NCBI GenBank assembly: GCA_016195915.1
Contig: JACPYS010000067.1
Location: 1 to 64,000, forward strand
Reading direction: 5' to 3'
From: Betaproteobacteria bacterium
Lineage (GTDB): Bacteria; Pseudomonadota; Gammaproteobacteria; Burkholderiales; SG8-39
DNA: 64,000 bases
Notes under the pieces: generated by a model
Seen by the model: the letters and a program-made list of their open reading frames with translations, nothing else
Database searches by the model: none
Told to the model about the DNA's origin: nothing
In this document: one piece after another, positions 9,251 through 18,138 of the stretch
Numbering within the stretch: position 1 is the stretch's first letter
Layout of the letters: the number at the start of each line of letters is the position of its first letter
Translations under genes and position numbers: made by a program

Positions 9251-10384
9251 TCAGTTGCGTCCCAACACCAGACGCTCCAGTTGCAAATTGCCGTCGACGA
9301 CGACCTTGTCGGTAGCGACCAATCCCTCGAGCACCACCTGGTCGCCTACCGAACTCGGGCCGAGCCGCACGCGTCTGCGCTGAAAACGGCCTTCGCCTGC
9401 TTCGACAAACACGTAGTGTTCGTCGCCGCGCAGGTACACTGCCTTGGTGGGAACCAGCAGTCCTTGCACCTCGGGAACAGTCAGCTCGGCAGTGATGAAC
9501 ATTTCCGCCTTGAGCCGGCGGTCGGCGTTGTCCACGGTACCGCGCGCCTTCACCGTGCGGGTCTGCGGATCGACGGAATCGGCAATGTGCGCGATCCGCC
9601 CGGTCACGGGCGTCGAGCCGGTCAGCGCACTGCGCAGCAAAACTTCCGCGCCCGGACGCACCGCGCCGAGATCGGATTCGGCCACGTCGAGCGAAAACCA
9701 GAGCCGCGACGGATCGGAAACCACGAACAGCCCATTACCCGGCGTGGGCTGCTCGGGACGCAGTTCCTGGCCGGGATTGAGGTTACGCTCGACCACCACG
9801 CCCGCGATCGGGCTGCGCAGAAGCAACTGCTGGTCGACGGCATCCGGCGCGCCCCCGTAGAGCTTCAGCCGTGCCAGCGTCCGCGATCGTTCCGCTTCCG
9901 CGCGGGCGAGGTCCGCTTGCGCGGCCTGCAGGTCCTTGGTTGGTGCGACACCGTTCGCGTGCAATTCGGTGACCCGCGCGACGTTCTTCTGTGCCAGCAA
10001 CAGATCCTGCTCGGATCTGCGCGCTTCGGACTGCGCCTGACCGAGCTCGGGCGCGGCGACCAGCGCCAACGTCTGCCCGGCACGCACCACATCGCCCGGA
10101 CGAACGTCGATGCGCAGCACGCGACCCGCGAACGGCGAGAACACGCGCACCGTGCGATCTTCGTTCCACACCAGACGCCCGGTGAAACGCAGCATGAGGT
10201 TGCGCCGCGGACGCACGGCCTCGGTGGTGATCGACTGCCGCTGCAAGCTCTGCGCCGGAAACACGACCGTGTCCCTGTCCACCTGCGGCGCCACCATTGT
10301 CTCCTTGCCGACCGGCTCTCCGCATCCCGCCGCCAGCACGGCCGCGCAAACCGTGACCATCCGGCATGCAAATCGCGAGACCAT
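9251..10384 (-). CDS. czcB: Periplasmic adaptor lipoprotein (CzcB-like), pump 1
   Basis: A 377-residue membrane fusion protein linking RND pump 1 to the outer membrane channel. It starts with a lipoprotein signal (AAVLAAGCGEP, lipobox cysteine at about residue 20). Then come barrel-sandwich halves (SPFAGRVLRIDVRPGDVV), an alpha-helical hairpin rich in Glu/Arg/Ala and coiled-coil-like, the second lipoyl half (SPIAGVVVERNLNPGQ) and a beta-barrel domain. ATG 10384 was chosen because GGGGAG lies six bases upstream; longer in-frame starts overlap the czcC-like gene and destroy the signal peptide. It sits between the channel gene and the pump gene on the same strand. Confidence 0.9.
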   Translation of the reverse strand: MVSRFACRMVTVCAAVLAAGCGEPVGKETMVAPQVDRDTVVFPAQSLQRQSITTEAVRPRRNLMLRFTGRLVWNEDRTVRVFSPFAGRVLRIDVRPGDVVRAGQTLALVAAPELGQAQSEARRSEQDLLLAQKNVARVTELHANGVAPTKDLQAAQADLARAEAERSRTLARLKLYGGAPDAVDQQLLLRSPIAGVVVERNLNPGQELRPEQPTPGNGLFVVSDPSRLWFSLDVAESDLGAVRPGAEVLLRSALTGSTPVTGRIAHIADSVDPQTRTVKARGTVDNADRRLKAEMFITAELTVPEVQGLLVPTKAVYLRGDEHYVFVEAGEGRFQRRRVRLGPSSVGDQVVLEGLVATDKVVVDGNLQLERLVLGRN

Positions 10385-10413
10385 CCGCAGCTCCCCGAAA
10401 TTCGGCGCCGGCA

Positions 10414-11682
10414 TCATCTTGGGAGATCTTCCACGCCTGTCAGGCCTGCCCGCCACGCTGCCAGCGCCTTCGCGTGCTCTGCGCGTGCAGCCAGCGCCTC
10501 GAGTTTCACCGCGCGCAATGTGCGCCGCGCGTCGAGCACCTCGAGCACAGACGTTGCGCCGCGCTCGAAAGCGAACTCGGCGGCATTGGCGCTGCGCTGC
10601 GCGGCCTCAAGCAGCGAGGTTTCATAACGTGCGAGCCGGTCCTGCGCCGCGGCGAGGTCGGCGGCGGCGCGGCGCACCTCGTTACCAGCGAGCGCGCGCA
10701 CTTTCGCCAGCGCGTCGAGTGCGGCATAGCGCTGCACCTCCGCGCGCTGGATGTCGCCGGAGTAATCGTTGCCGACGAGGAGCGGAAACGCAATGCCGAC
10801 GCCGACGGTATTGGTTGGAACATTTCCGGGGAAGCGCTCGAACTGCGCCCCGATCGAAACATCGCGCGTGCGCTGGCTTTTTGTCAGATCACGCTGGCGC
10901 TCGGCGGCCTCGACCCGTGCCTGCCCGGCGCGCACGTCCGGGCGCTGGTCAATGCGCTGCCCGATTGCCTGCTCGACGCCCGTGGTGTCAATGCGCTCGG
11001 TGGGCCAGGGGTCGGATGCACGCAACTGGGCCGCTTCGGATTCGGCGCCGATCAGGTAGGAAAACGCGATGCTCGTACGCGAAAGCTCGGCCTGGGCGGC
11101 GCGCACATCGTTTTGCGCGCGCTCGTAATCGACGCGCACCTTCGCGACATCCGCCGGGGCGAGATCGCCGGCCTTCTCGCGCACCTGCGCCGCGGCATGG
11201 GTACGCGCAAAAAGCTGGGCGTTCTCGCTCAGTGCGGCGACCCGCTCCTGGGCCAGCTTGAGGTCGAAATACGCGGCGCGCAGGCCGAGCAACTGCTGGC
11301 GCAGAACCTCGAGCGAGTCGCCCTGCGCCGCGCGCTCCAGCCCCTGCGCGGCGCCGATGCGCAATTCGCGTTTGTTGCCGCGCTCGATCGTCTGGTCGAG
11401 CCGAAACGTCGTGTCGATCGGCTTGCGGTTGAGTGGGCCGGGTCCGGTGCGTGATGGGTCGATGCTGGCGGAGTTTATGGACACCGTCGGATTCGGGCGC
11501 GCGCCCGCCGAAACGATGTCCGCGCCAGCCGCCTCGGTTGCGCGGCGCGCGGCAAGCAACTCGCGGTTCTGGCGCACGAGCAGAGCTTCCGCTTCGGAAA
11601 GGCTCAGGTCGAGCGCGAATGCAGGCGCGATCGCCGTGACCGTCGCGAGTGTTGCAGCCAGCGCCAAGAACTTTGGGTTCAT
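10414..11682 (-). CDS. czcC: TolC-family outer membrane channel (CzcC-like)
   Basis: A 422-residue outer membrane factor with an N-terminal signal peptide (about residues 1-23, cleavage near APAFA-LDLS). It has the duplicated helical pattern of the family: LSLSEAEALLVRQN, then long Ala/Arg/Glu-rich helices and FERGATSVLEVLDARRTL near the C-terminus. It is first in the operon with adaptor 1 and pump 1. Pump 2 and adaptor 2 upstream have no channel gene of their own, so this may serve both. It lies 225 bases downstream of the pump 2 stop, so it could have its own promoter or be read through. Confidence 0.9.
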   Translation of the reverse strand: MNPKFLALAATLATVTAIAPAFALDLSLSEAEALLVRQNRELLAARRATEAAGADIVSAGARPNPTVSINSASIDPSRTGPGPLNRKPIDTTFRLDQTIERGNKRELRIGAAQGLERAAQGDSLEVLRQQLLGLRAAYFDLKLAQERVAALSENAQLFARTHAAAQVREKAGDLAPADVAKVRVDYERAQNDVRAAQAELSRTSIAFSYLIGAESEAAQLRASDPWPTERIDTTGVEQAIGQRIDQRPDVRAGQARVEAAERQRDLTKSQRTRDVSIGAQFERFPGNVPTNTVGVGIAFPLLVGNDYSGDIQRAEVQRYAALDALAKVRALAGNEVRRAAADLAAAQDRLARYETSLLEAAQRSANAAEFAFERGATSVLEVLDARRTLRAVKLEALAARAEHAKALAAWRAGLTGVEDLPR

Positions 11683-11907
11683 TCGACCGGGAAAATCTTA
11701 CGGTTTAGCAAGGTAGCCCGACTATTTGACTCGATAACGTCGGTGGATCCCTATTCTGCGTGTCGCGTCAGTTGTCGATCGCTGAGTCAACGAGAGGGCC
11801 GCCGATCACCGATTGTACTTCGAACGGAATCGAGTTCGAGCCGTACAAACGTCGCCGCATGGAGGTCAACGATCACGCAGCGTTGAGGATCGATCTGCGC
11901 CTGGGGA

Positions 11908-14900
11908 TTATTCGCTTGCCCGCGCGGTTGCGGCCTCTGCGCCGTAGCGGTTGAACAGAAGCGGCAGCAGGAGCAGCGTGAACAAGGTCCCGCTGACGAT
12001 GCCGCCGACGATGACGACCGCGAACGGCCGTTGCGTTTCCGATCCGATACCGTGCGAAAGCGCCGCCGGAAGCAGGCCCAGGCCCGCCATCAGAGCTGTC
12101 ATCAGCACCGGCCGGAGGCGCTGGGTGGCGCCCTCGACCGTTGCCGCGGAAAGCGCGGCCCCGTTGCGCATGCGTTCGAGGATGTGCTCGAGCATGATCA
12201 CGCCGTTTTGCACCGAGATGCCGGCCACGGCGATGAAGCCGACCGCCGCGGAGACCGACAGGTGCAGCCCCGCCAGCCCGAGACCCGCAATGCCGCCGAT
12301 CAGCGTGAACGGCACCATGGCGAGCACCAGCAGCGACTGGCGCACCGAGCGAAACGCCCAGAACAGCAGCGAGAAAATCGCCAGCGCCGAGATCGGCACG
12401 ATGACGCGCAGGCGCTTGGCGGCCCGCTGCTGGTTCTCGAACTGGCCGCCCCAGGTCAGCGCATAACCCGGCGGCAGTTTCACTGCATCGGCGACCTTCG
12501 ACTGCGCTTCGGCGACAAAGCCGCCCTGGTCGCGGTTCACCAGGTTGACCTTGATCGCCACGCTGCGGCCGCCGGCTTCGCGCGTGACGCGCGCGGCGCC
12601 TTGACGCACCTCGAGCTTCGCGATTTCCGACAGGTTGATCGTTGCGGCGGGACCGCCGCCCGTGGCGGGCAGCGGCACCTGCAGGTTGGCGATGTCGTCG
12701 ACTGCATCGCGATAGGGCTTGGCGAGCCGCACCGTGATGTCGAACCGGCGATCGCCCTCATAGAACGCACTCGCCGTGCTGCCCGCGAGCGCGGTCTGCA
12801 CGATCGCGTTGGCGTCGTTCACCGACAGGCCGAGCCGCGCCAGTCGGCTACGGTTGAGGGTGATGTCGACTTCGCTCTGGCCTCCGACCTTGATCGCAGC
12901 CACATCGGTGGCGCCGCGGATGCCGTTCAGCACCCCGACGACACGGGAAGAGAGGTCTTCAAGAATTGCCAGATCCGGACCGAACACTTTTACGACGATT
13001 TCGCCCTTGGCCCCGGACAATGCCTCCTCGACGTTGTCCTGGATGACCTGCGAGAAATTGGTCGGCAATCCCGGCGTGGCGTGGATCTTTGCCGACATGT
13101 CCGCCACCAGCGCGTCCTTTTCGGCAAAGCGCCACGTGGAGCGCGGCTGCAGGTCGGCCAGGATCTCGAGATTGTTGGGCCCTTTCGGGTCGGTGCCGTC
13201 GTCGGGGCGACCGACCTGCGTGATCACCTGCTTCACCTCGGGATAGCCCCTGAGGATCGTACGCACGTTGCGCTCGACCTCCTTGGTCTTGTCCAGCGCG
13301 GTTGCGGCGGGCAGAGTGATCGTCAGCCAGACGTTGCCTTCGTCGAGCTTGGGCAAGAACTCCGTGCCGAGCAACGGGGCAGCCGCCAGCGCCGCGCCCA
13401 GAACGACGAGGGAGGCCGCGCCTATCGCTCCCGCGTGCCCGAGCGCGTAGGCGAGCAGCGCGCGGTAGCGCGCCTGCAGGCGGTCGAGCCACGCGACGTG
13501 CTTCTCTGCCATCCCGTCGCCGCGCACAGCCCAGGAGAGCAGTGCGGGCACCAGCGTGAGCGTAAGCAGTAGCGCGCCGGCCAGCGCGAAAGACAGCGTG
13601 AGCGCGACGGGCGAAAAGATCTTCCCCTCCACGCGCTGGAACGTGAAGATCGGCAGGAAGGCGGTGATGATGATTGCCTTGGAGAACAGGATCGGGTGGC
13701 CGAGTTCGAGCACGGTGCTCTTCAGGAGGTGCAGCCGGTGACCGTAGCTGTGGTGCTGCGCGACCGAGTCGGCCTTGGCGAGCGCGAGCTTGACCATGAG
13801 CGCCTCGACCAGCACTACCGCGCTGTCGATGATGATGCCGAAATCGACCGTGCCGAGCGAAATCAAATTCGCCGAAACGCCGCGCGCATCCATAAGAATG
13901 AAGGCGACCAGAAGCGCCAGCGGTATCACGGCGCCGACAATCAGCGCCGCACGCCAGCTGCGCAGAAAGATCAACAGGATGCCGATGACGAGCGCCGCTC
14001 CCACGGCAAGGTTCTCTGCCACCGTGTGCACGGTGTGGCGTATGAGTTCCGTGCGCTCGTAGATCGGGCGGATACGCACGCCGTGCGGCAGTTTCTTCTG
14101 AACTTCCTCGATGCGCAGCCTGAGGTTTTCAATGACCTTTGCGGCATCGTTTCCCTTGATCATCTGCACGATCCCTTCGACCACGCTGTCGCTGGCGTTC
14201 CAGGCCACCATCCCCGACAGCGGCCGCGGGCCGATTGCGACCTCGGCGACGTCGGACACGAGGATGGTGCGGCCACCACGCGCTGCGACCACGGTGTTGC
14301 GCAGATCATCGAGCGAAGCGAACAGGCCGATCGAACGCACGACGAGCGCCTCGTCGCCGCGGCGCAGGATCCCGCCGCCCGCGTTCGCGCCGTTCGCCCC
14401 CACCGCCTGGCTCACCTGGTCGAGCGTCACGCCGAAACGCCTGAGCGCATACGCGTTGACCTGCACCTGGTATTCTTTGACCTCGCCACCGAAAGACACA
14501 ACGTCGGCGACGCCCGGCACCATGCGCAGCGCGGGGCGGATCTGCCAGTCCTGGACGGCGCGCACCTCCGTCGCCGGCATGCCGGGCGGCGTTTCGAGCA
14601 CGTAGCGGAAGATCTCGCCCACTGCCGTCGTGAGCGGGCCGAGTCCGGGCTGTACTCCGGCCGGAAGATTCGCGGTCTGCAGCTTCTCGAGCACCTGCTG
14701 GCGGGCGAAGTAGTCGTCGGTGCGGTCGGCGAAGGTGAGCGTCACCACCGACAGCCCCGTGATCGACACCGAACGCAGCTGCGTGAGACGCGGCACGCCG
14801 GACATCTCGCGTTCGATCGGCAGGCTCACGGCGCGCTCGACTTCTTCTGGCGCCTGGCCGGGGACTTGCGTCACCACCTGCACCTGCACGTCCTGCACGT

Positions 14901-15021
14901 CGGGGAAGGCCTCGATCGGCAGATCGTCGAGCGCGCGCAGGCCGAAGGCAAGCAGTGCCGCGGTGAGCACCAGCACGAACACCCGCTGGGTGAGTGCAAA
15001 GGTGACGAGACGCTCGAGCAC
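11908..15021 (-). CDS. Heavy-metal efflux RND pump (CzcA/CusA family), pump 2
   Basis: A second full-length HME-RND transporter of 1037 residues. The TM4 relay region reads TVDFGIIIDSAVVLVEA, again with Asp-Asp-Glu, so a divalent cation is expected. It differs clearly from pump 1 in the substrate loops, so this is not a recent duplicate. The start is GTG 15021, with the adaptor stop just two bases upstream (TAGCGTG), implying translational coupling. The pair adaptor 2/pump 2 lies directly upstream of the czcC-like gene on the same strand. A sensor kinase and two regulators follow the whole island. Confidence 0.92.
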   Translation of the reverse strand: MLERLVTFALTQRVFVLVLTAALLAFGLRALDDLPIEAFPDVQDVQVQVVTQVPGQAPEEVERAVSLPIEREMSGVPRLTQLRSVSITGLSVVTLTFADRTDDYFARQQVLEKLQTANLPAGVQPGLGPLTTAVGEIFRYVLETPPGMPATEVRAVQDWQIRPALRMVPGVADVVSFGGEVKEYQVQVNAYALRRFGVTLDQVSQAVGANGANAGGGILRRGDEALVVRSIGLFASLDDLRNTVVAARGGRTILVSDVAEVAIGPRPLSGMVAWNASDSVVEGIVQMIKGNDAAKVIENLRLRIEEVQKKLPHGVRIRPIYERTELIRHTVHTVAENLAVGAALVIGILLIFLRSWRAALIVGAVIPLALLVAFILMDARGVSANLISLGTVDFGIIIDSAVVLVEALMVKLALAKADSVAQHHSYGHRLHLLKSTVLELGHPILFSKAIIITAFLPIFTFQRVEGKIFSPVALTLSFALAGALLLTLTLVPALLSWAVRGDGMAEKHVAWLDRLQARYRALLAYALGHAGAIGAASLVVLGAALAAAPLLGTEFLPKLDEGNVWLTITLPAATALDKTKEVERNVRTILRGYPEVKQVITQVGRPDDGTDPKGPNNLEILADLQPRSTWRFAEKDALVADMSAKIHATPGLPTNFSQVIQDNVEEALSGAKGEIVVKVFGPDLAILEDLSSRVVGVLNGIRGATDVAAIKVGGQSEVDITLNRSRLARLGLSVNDANAIVQTALAGSTASAFYEGDRRFDITVRLAKPYRDAVDDIANLQVPLPATGGGPAATINLSEIAKLEVRQGAARVTREAGGRSVAIKVNLVNRDQGGFVAEAQSKVADAVKLPPGYALTWGGQFENQQRAAKRLRVIVPISALAIFSLLFWAFRSVRQSLLVLAMVPFTLIGGIAGLGLAGLHLSVSAAVGFIAVAGISVQNGVIMLEHILERMRNGAALSAATVEGATQRLRPVLMTALMAGLGLLPAALSHGIGSETQRPFAVVIVGGIVSGTLFTLLLLPLLFNRYGAEAATARASE

Positions 15022-15022
15022 G

Positions 15023-16171
15023 CTACTGGCCGGACGCGAGTTCGGAAGCGAGCAGCAGTGCGCCGGAGGTCACAACGCGTTCATTCTGTGCAAGTCCGGA
15101 CGAGAGATAGCTGAACTCGCGGTCCTGCACGGCGAGTTCCACGCGACGGCGCGCGAGCACGCCGGCTTCGCGCTCCACGAAGACGAAGTGCTGCACGCCC
15201 TGGGTGATCAGCGCGGCATTCGGCACCCGCACCGCCGTGCGGTGTTCGTCCGCCAGCAAAGTCACGCGCGCGTACATCTCGGGACGCAGCCTGGCTTCCC
15301 GGTTCTCGACCGAGCAACGCACCTGCACGCGGCGCGTGGCCGGATCAACGCCCGGGACGATGCGCTCCACACGGCCGGCGAAGCGCTCGTCGGGATAAGC
15401 GTCGACCTGCACACCGATCGCATGGCCGATGCCGATTTTTACCAGGTGCGCCTCCGGCACATCGACCACCACCTGCACGCGCTTCAGGTCGGTGACCACG
15501 AACAGTGGATCCGGAAGATCGGGCCGCACTTCCATACCGGGGTTGGCCTTGCGCTCGGCAACCACGCCCGACACGGGTGAGGCCAGCAGCATGCGCTGCC
15601 CCGAGAGCCTGGCATTGCGCGGGTTGAGGTTAGCAACACGCAGCGCGGTGCGCTCGAATTCCGCGTGCGCCTGGGCGAGATCTGCCTCGCTCGCCTCGAG
15701 GTCCTTGCGTGGCAGCACTTCACCCTTGAACAGCTCGGTCGCGCGCTGAAACGCCAGCGTCTTGCGCCGCTCGTCGGCTTTCGCTTTTGCGAGGTCCGCC
15801 TGCGCCGCGCCGAGGTCTGGCGCATCTATCAGCGCAAGCGCCTCGCCCGCCTTCACCGCGTCGCCCGGCTGCGCCGCGAGGCTGATGATGCGGCCGGGCA
15901 CCGGGCTGGAAATGCGCGCGGTCGCGCTTTCGTCGAACACGATCCGGGCGTTGAGCGGTTCGGCCAGCGGCACCGGCATCGCCGGCGCCGGAAGGATCTG
16001 CAGCATGGCGAGTTGCGGGGCGCCCGCGGCAAAGCGCAGGACATCCGGCTCACGCGCGGCTGTCCTGGCGGCAGTGATCGGCTCCCCGACCGGCCGTCCT
16101 CCCCAATAGACGCCGGCGATGAATCCGCCCGCGCAAAGCAACGTCGAAATGATCAGATGTGCCCTGCGCAT
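15023..16171 (-). CDS. Periplasmic adaptor subunit (CzcB/CusB-like), pump 2
   Basis: A 382-residue membrane fusion protein with an N-terminal membrane anchor or uncleaved signal (HLIISTLLCAGGFIAGVYWG). Then come barrel-sandwich halves (SPVPGRIISLAAQPGDAV and SPVSGVVAERKANPG), a helical hairpin between them and C-terminal beta domains. The start ATG 16171 is fixed by a perfect AAGGAGG at 16177-16183, five bases away; an upstream in-frame Met is not used. It is first in the efflux island and is divergent from the MipA/OmpV gene with a 253-base gap that should carry the island's main promoter. I could not pick out a confident -35/-10 there. Confidence 0.9.
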   Translation of the reverse strand: MRRAHLIISTLLCAGGFIAGVYWGGRPVGEPITAARTAAREPDVLRFAAGAPQLAMLQILPAPAMPVPLAEPLNARIVFDESATARISSPVPGRIISLAAQPGDAVKAGEALALIDAPDLGAAQADLAKAKADERRKTLAFQRATELFKGEVLPRKDLEASEADLAQAHAEFERTALRVANLNPRNARLSGQRMLLASPVSGVVAERKANPGMEVRPDLPDPLFVVTDLKRVQVVVDVPEAHLVKIGIGHAIGVQVDAYPDERFAGRVERIVPGVDPATRRVQVRCSVENREARLRPEMYARVTLLADEHRTAVRVPNAALITQGVQHFVFVEREAGVLARRRVELAVQDREFSYLSSGLAQNERVVTSGALLLASELASGQ

Positions 16172-16424
16172 TACGCCCTCCTTTGACGGACGCAATTTTC
16201 GGCGTCAGGTCTTGCGCCCGTCTTAAGCCGTGCTTGCGCGAACCTTGCCGCGTCGAAAGGCCGGCGCCGGTGATTCCATCCGTCTGGCGGGCGTTGAGCC
16301 CGGTAGCGCTTCTTGTTCGTGCACTGTAATCTTACGGTCGCAGAGCACCTTCAGGGGACGCCGGTCCGGGATCGGCGCCCAAAATCCCAAGTCAATTTGC
16401 GCAAGTTTTCAAGGATTCCAAACC

Positions 16425-17201
16425 GTGACGTGCCATCTTAGCAAGGCAGTCTTGTGCGCTTGCCTGGCAGCAGCCTGCCTGCCGGCTGAAGCGGCGCCGG
16501 ACGAAAATTCAGCCAAACCGGGTTGGGACGGTACCGCCGGTCTGGGGCCGATTGTGGTTCCCAGATACACGGGGGGAAAGGGAACGCGGACAGTGCCGGC
16601 ACCGATCGTGTTCGCAACCTACAACGAGATCGTCCGCATCGACCTGTTTCGAGGCGCGGTCTACCTCCTCAGCAGCGACGACAAGAAGTTGGGGTTCGGC
16701 CTGGCCGTCGAGCCGCGCTTCGGCTTTCAAGCATCGGACGGCGCGAGGCTCTCCGGAATGTCCCGCCGCCGCCACAGCCTTGAGGGGGGGCCGAGTTTCG
16801 CCTGGGAATTGCCGTTCGCGGACCTCAGCGTCTCCTACTTCGCAGACCTTACCGGTGCAAGTCGTGGGAACTCGTTCAAGGGTTTCGTCCAGAGGGACTT
16901 CCTCGACACCGACCGCTGGACATTTGGCGCCCTGCTCGGATTCGACCGAATGAGTGCAAGGACCGCGAACTACTACTTTGGGGTGCCCGCTCCGGAAGTC
17001 ACTGCGAACAGGGCGTTCTACCGCGCTGAAGGCGGTACGAGCGCAGAAGCGCAGGCAACCGGCGCCTACAAGCTGGACAAAAGTCATTCGGTCGTATTTG
17101 GCGCGAACGCGACGCGCCTGAACCCTCATGCAGCTGCCAGTCCGATTGTGGAAACGCGTGTCGTAAAGATTATCTGGCTCGGTTACAGCTGGAATCTTTG
17201 A
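16425..17201 (+). CDS. MipA/OmpV family outer membrane protein
   Basis: A 258-residue outer membrane beta-barrel protein of the MipA/OmpV family. A signal peptide covers about residues 1-24 (LCACLAAACLPAEA). The family-typical start follows: GLGPIVVPRYTGGK, then alternating strands and a terminal aromatic pattern (YSWNL). GTG 16425 was chosen because AAGGA precedes it and the signal peptide begins there; the open frame extends 65 codons further upstream without a ribosome site. It is divergent from the metal efflux island and may share its regulatory region, though OmpV/MipA proteins have varied roles (scaffold, osmolarity, antibiotic entry). Function here is not established. Confidence 0.8.
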   Translation: MTCHLSKAVLCACLAAACLPAEAAPDENSAKPGWDGTAGLGPIVVPRYTGGKGTRTVPAPIVFATYNEIVRIDLFRGAVYLLSSDDKKLGFGLAVEPRFGFQASDGARLSGMSRRRHSLEGGPSFAWELPFADLSVSYFADLTGASRGNSFKGFVQRDFLDTDRWTFGALLGFDRMSARTANYYFGVPAPEVTANRAFYRAEGGTSAEAQATGAYKLDKSHSVVFGANATRLNPHAAASPIVETRVVKIIWLGYSWNL

Positions 17202-17207
17202 CTTGGC

Positions 17208-17233
17208 GGCCGCCGGACTGCCGGCCTTTTTTT
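17208..17233 (+). terminator. Rho-independent terminator after MipA/OmpV gene
   Basis: Seven bases after the stop codon, GGCCG (17208-17212) can pair with CGGCC (17222-17226), followed directly by seven T residues. The T-run overlaps the decayed end of the IS5 transposase remnant, so part of the signal could be coincidental. Confidence 0.55.
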
Positions 17234-17400
17234 GACTTCGGATGCACTTTGCGAAACGCGATGATCGCGGCGGCGAGATGGTTAGCGCGAGGAAGCAGCG
17301 CTCGAGCTTCTCGTAGCGCACCAGCAGCTTGCGAAAGCAGTTGAACCAACTGTGGCAGACCTCAACCACCACGCGAACCCCAGCCTGGGTGCGGGGCGCG
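17234..17400 (-). pseudogene. IS5-family transposase C-terminal remnant
   Basis: The reverse strand encodes VEVCHSWFNCFRKLLVRYEK and then, after a one-base loss near 17283, continues in another frame as NHLAAAIIAFRKVHPK. Joined, these match the C-terminal block of IS5-family (IS427-like) transposases, where a 'WVVER(T)xSWxNRFRxLLxRYEK...LAxxxxAxIIxFRK' pattern is normal. The Trp and catalytic-Glu context is degraded ('VVVEV'). The N-terminal three quarters and the inverted repeats are absent. It lies between the MipA/OmpV gene and the HAD phosphatase, marking an old insertion. Confidence 0.75.
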
Positions 17401-17441
17401 TGTGATCGGAGCTCCAGATCCTCTGGCCCCGACCAACACAA

Positions 17442-18137
17442 TCAAGGGATTTCAGCGATGGATCCCTTTTTCGCTTGTGCTGCGTCTTTCTGCCGAGCTT
17501 CCAGAAACGCGAGAATCGGTTCGAGCGTGCCGAACGGATGGAACGGTATCGAGCGCGCTTCCAGTTCCTTCGCCAGCGAATCCTTCGCGAATACGATATC
17601 CGAGGTCAGCGCGGCGTCGAGGTCCGAGCGGCCATCGCCTGCGAAAATGATGGTGTGATCGCGAAACGGTACAAGGTGCCGTGCCTTTGCATTGGCCGAC
17701 CGTGGGAACGCGGGATCATGGAAGGGGAAGGACGGGATCAGTCGCTCCCCCGCAAATTCGAGATCGTTCGCGAATACCGGTACGCCTTCGATCGCGTTGT
17801 TGCCCAGGATCTGCCGTATGAACGGCAGGAAGCTATCGCTGACGATGATCACGTCCACCTGTCGCGGTCTTGCCCAGTCGACGATGCGGGCAAACGAGGG
17901 GTCGATGCGAGTCGACGCAAGGTGCTCGAGCAGCGCTTCGCGCCGCACCCGCAGATTCTCGATCTGAAGTCTCAGGCAATCGCGCGCCGGGAGATCGCCG
18001 GCGATCCATGCGGCTTCCCACACCTTCCAGTCGTCGTTTGCGGAATACTTCTCGATCAACTCGTCGAGCATGTCGCCTATTGTTATGGTGTTGTCGAAGT
18101 CGAAGACCAGCACCAGCTTACAAAGTGACGACCACAT
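17442..18137 (-). CDS. HAD-IB phosphatase (phosphoserine phosphatase/MtnX-like)
   Basis: A 231-residue HAD superfamily phosphatase. Motif I is DFDNTITIGD (nucleophile Asp), motif II IIVSDSF, and motif III/IV FAGDGRSDLDAALTSD. The short alpha-helical cap after motif I fits the HAD-IB group of phosphoserine phosphatase-like and diketo-methylthiopentyl phosphatase-like enzymes. The substrate is unknown. ATG 18137 lies one base after the alpha/beta hydrolase stop, so the two are cotranscribed; a longer in-frame reading overlaps that gene. It sits downstream of the hydrolase and near the aminotransferase and ACP/KAS genes, so a role in the same pathway is possible. Confidence 0.8.
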   Translation of the reverse strand: MWSSLCKLVLVFDFDNTITIGDMLDELIEKYSANDDWKVWEAAWIAGDLPARDCLRLQIENLRVRREALLEHLASTRIDPSFARIVDWARPRQVDVIIVSDSFLPFIRQILGNNAIEGVPVFANDLEFAGERLIPSFPFHDPAFPRSANAKARHLVPFRDHTIIFAGDGRSDLDAALTSDIVFAKDSLAKELEARSIPFHPFGTLEPILAFLEARQKDAAQAKKGSIAEIP

Positions 18138-18138
18138 C

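Noticed and set aside
11683-11907. Gap between the czcC-like gene and pump 2, checked for a tRNA or a promoter
   Set aside because: No cloverleaf and no good -35/-10 pair found; some T-psi-C-like GTTCGA sequence appears but without matching stems.
12031-13572. 513-codon frame antisense to RND pump 2
   Set aside because: Basic low-complexity translation and no ribosome site; the opposite-strand pump is full length.
16509-17441. Minus-strand frame of 310 codons across the MipA/OmpV gene
   Set aside because: Only its first part (17234-17400 region) matches a transposase; the rest is antisense shadow of the beta-barrel gene.
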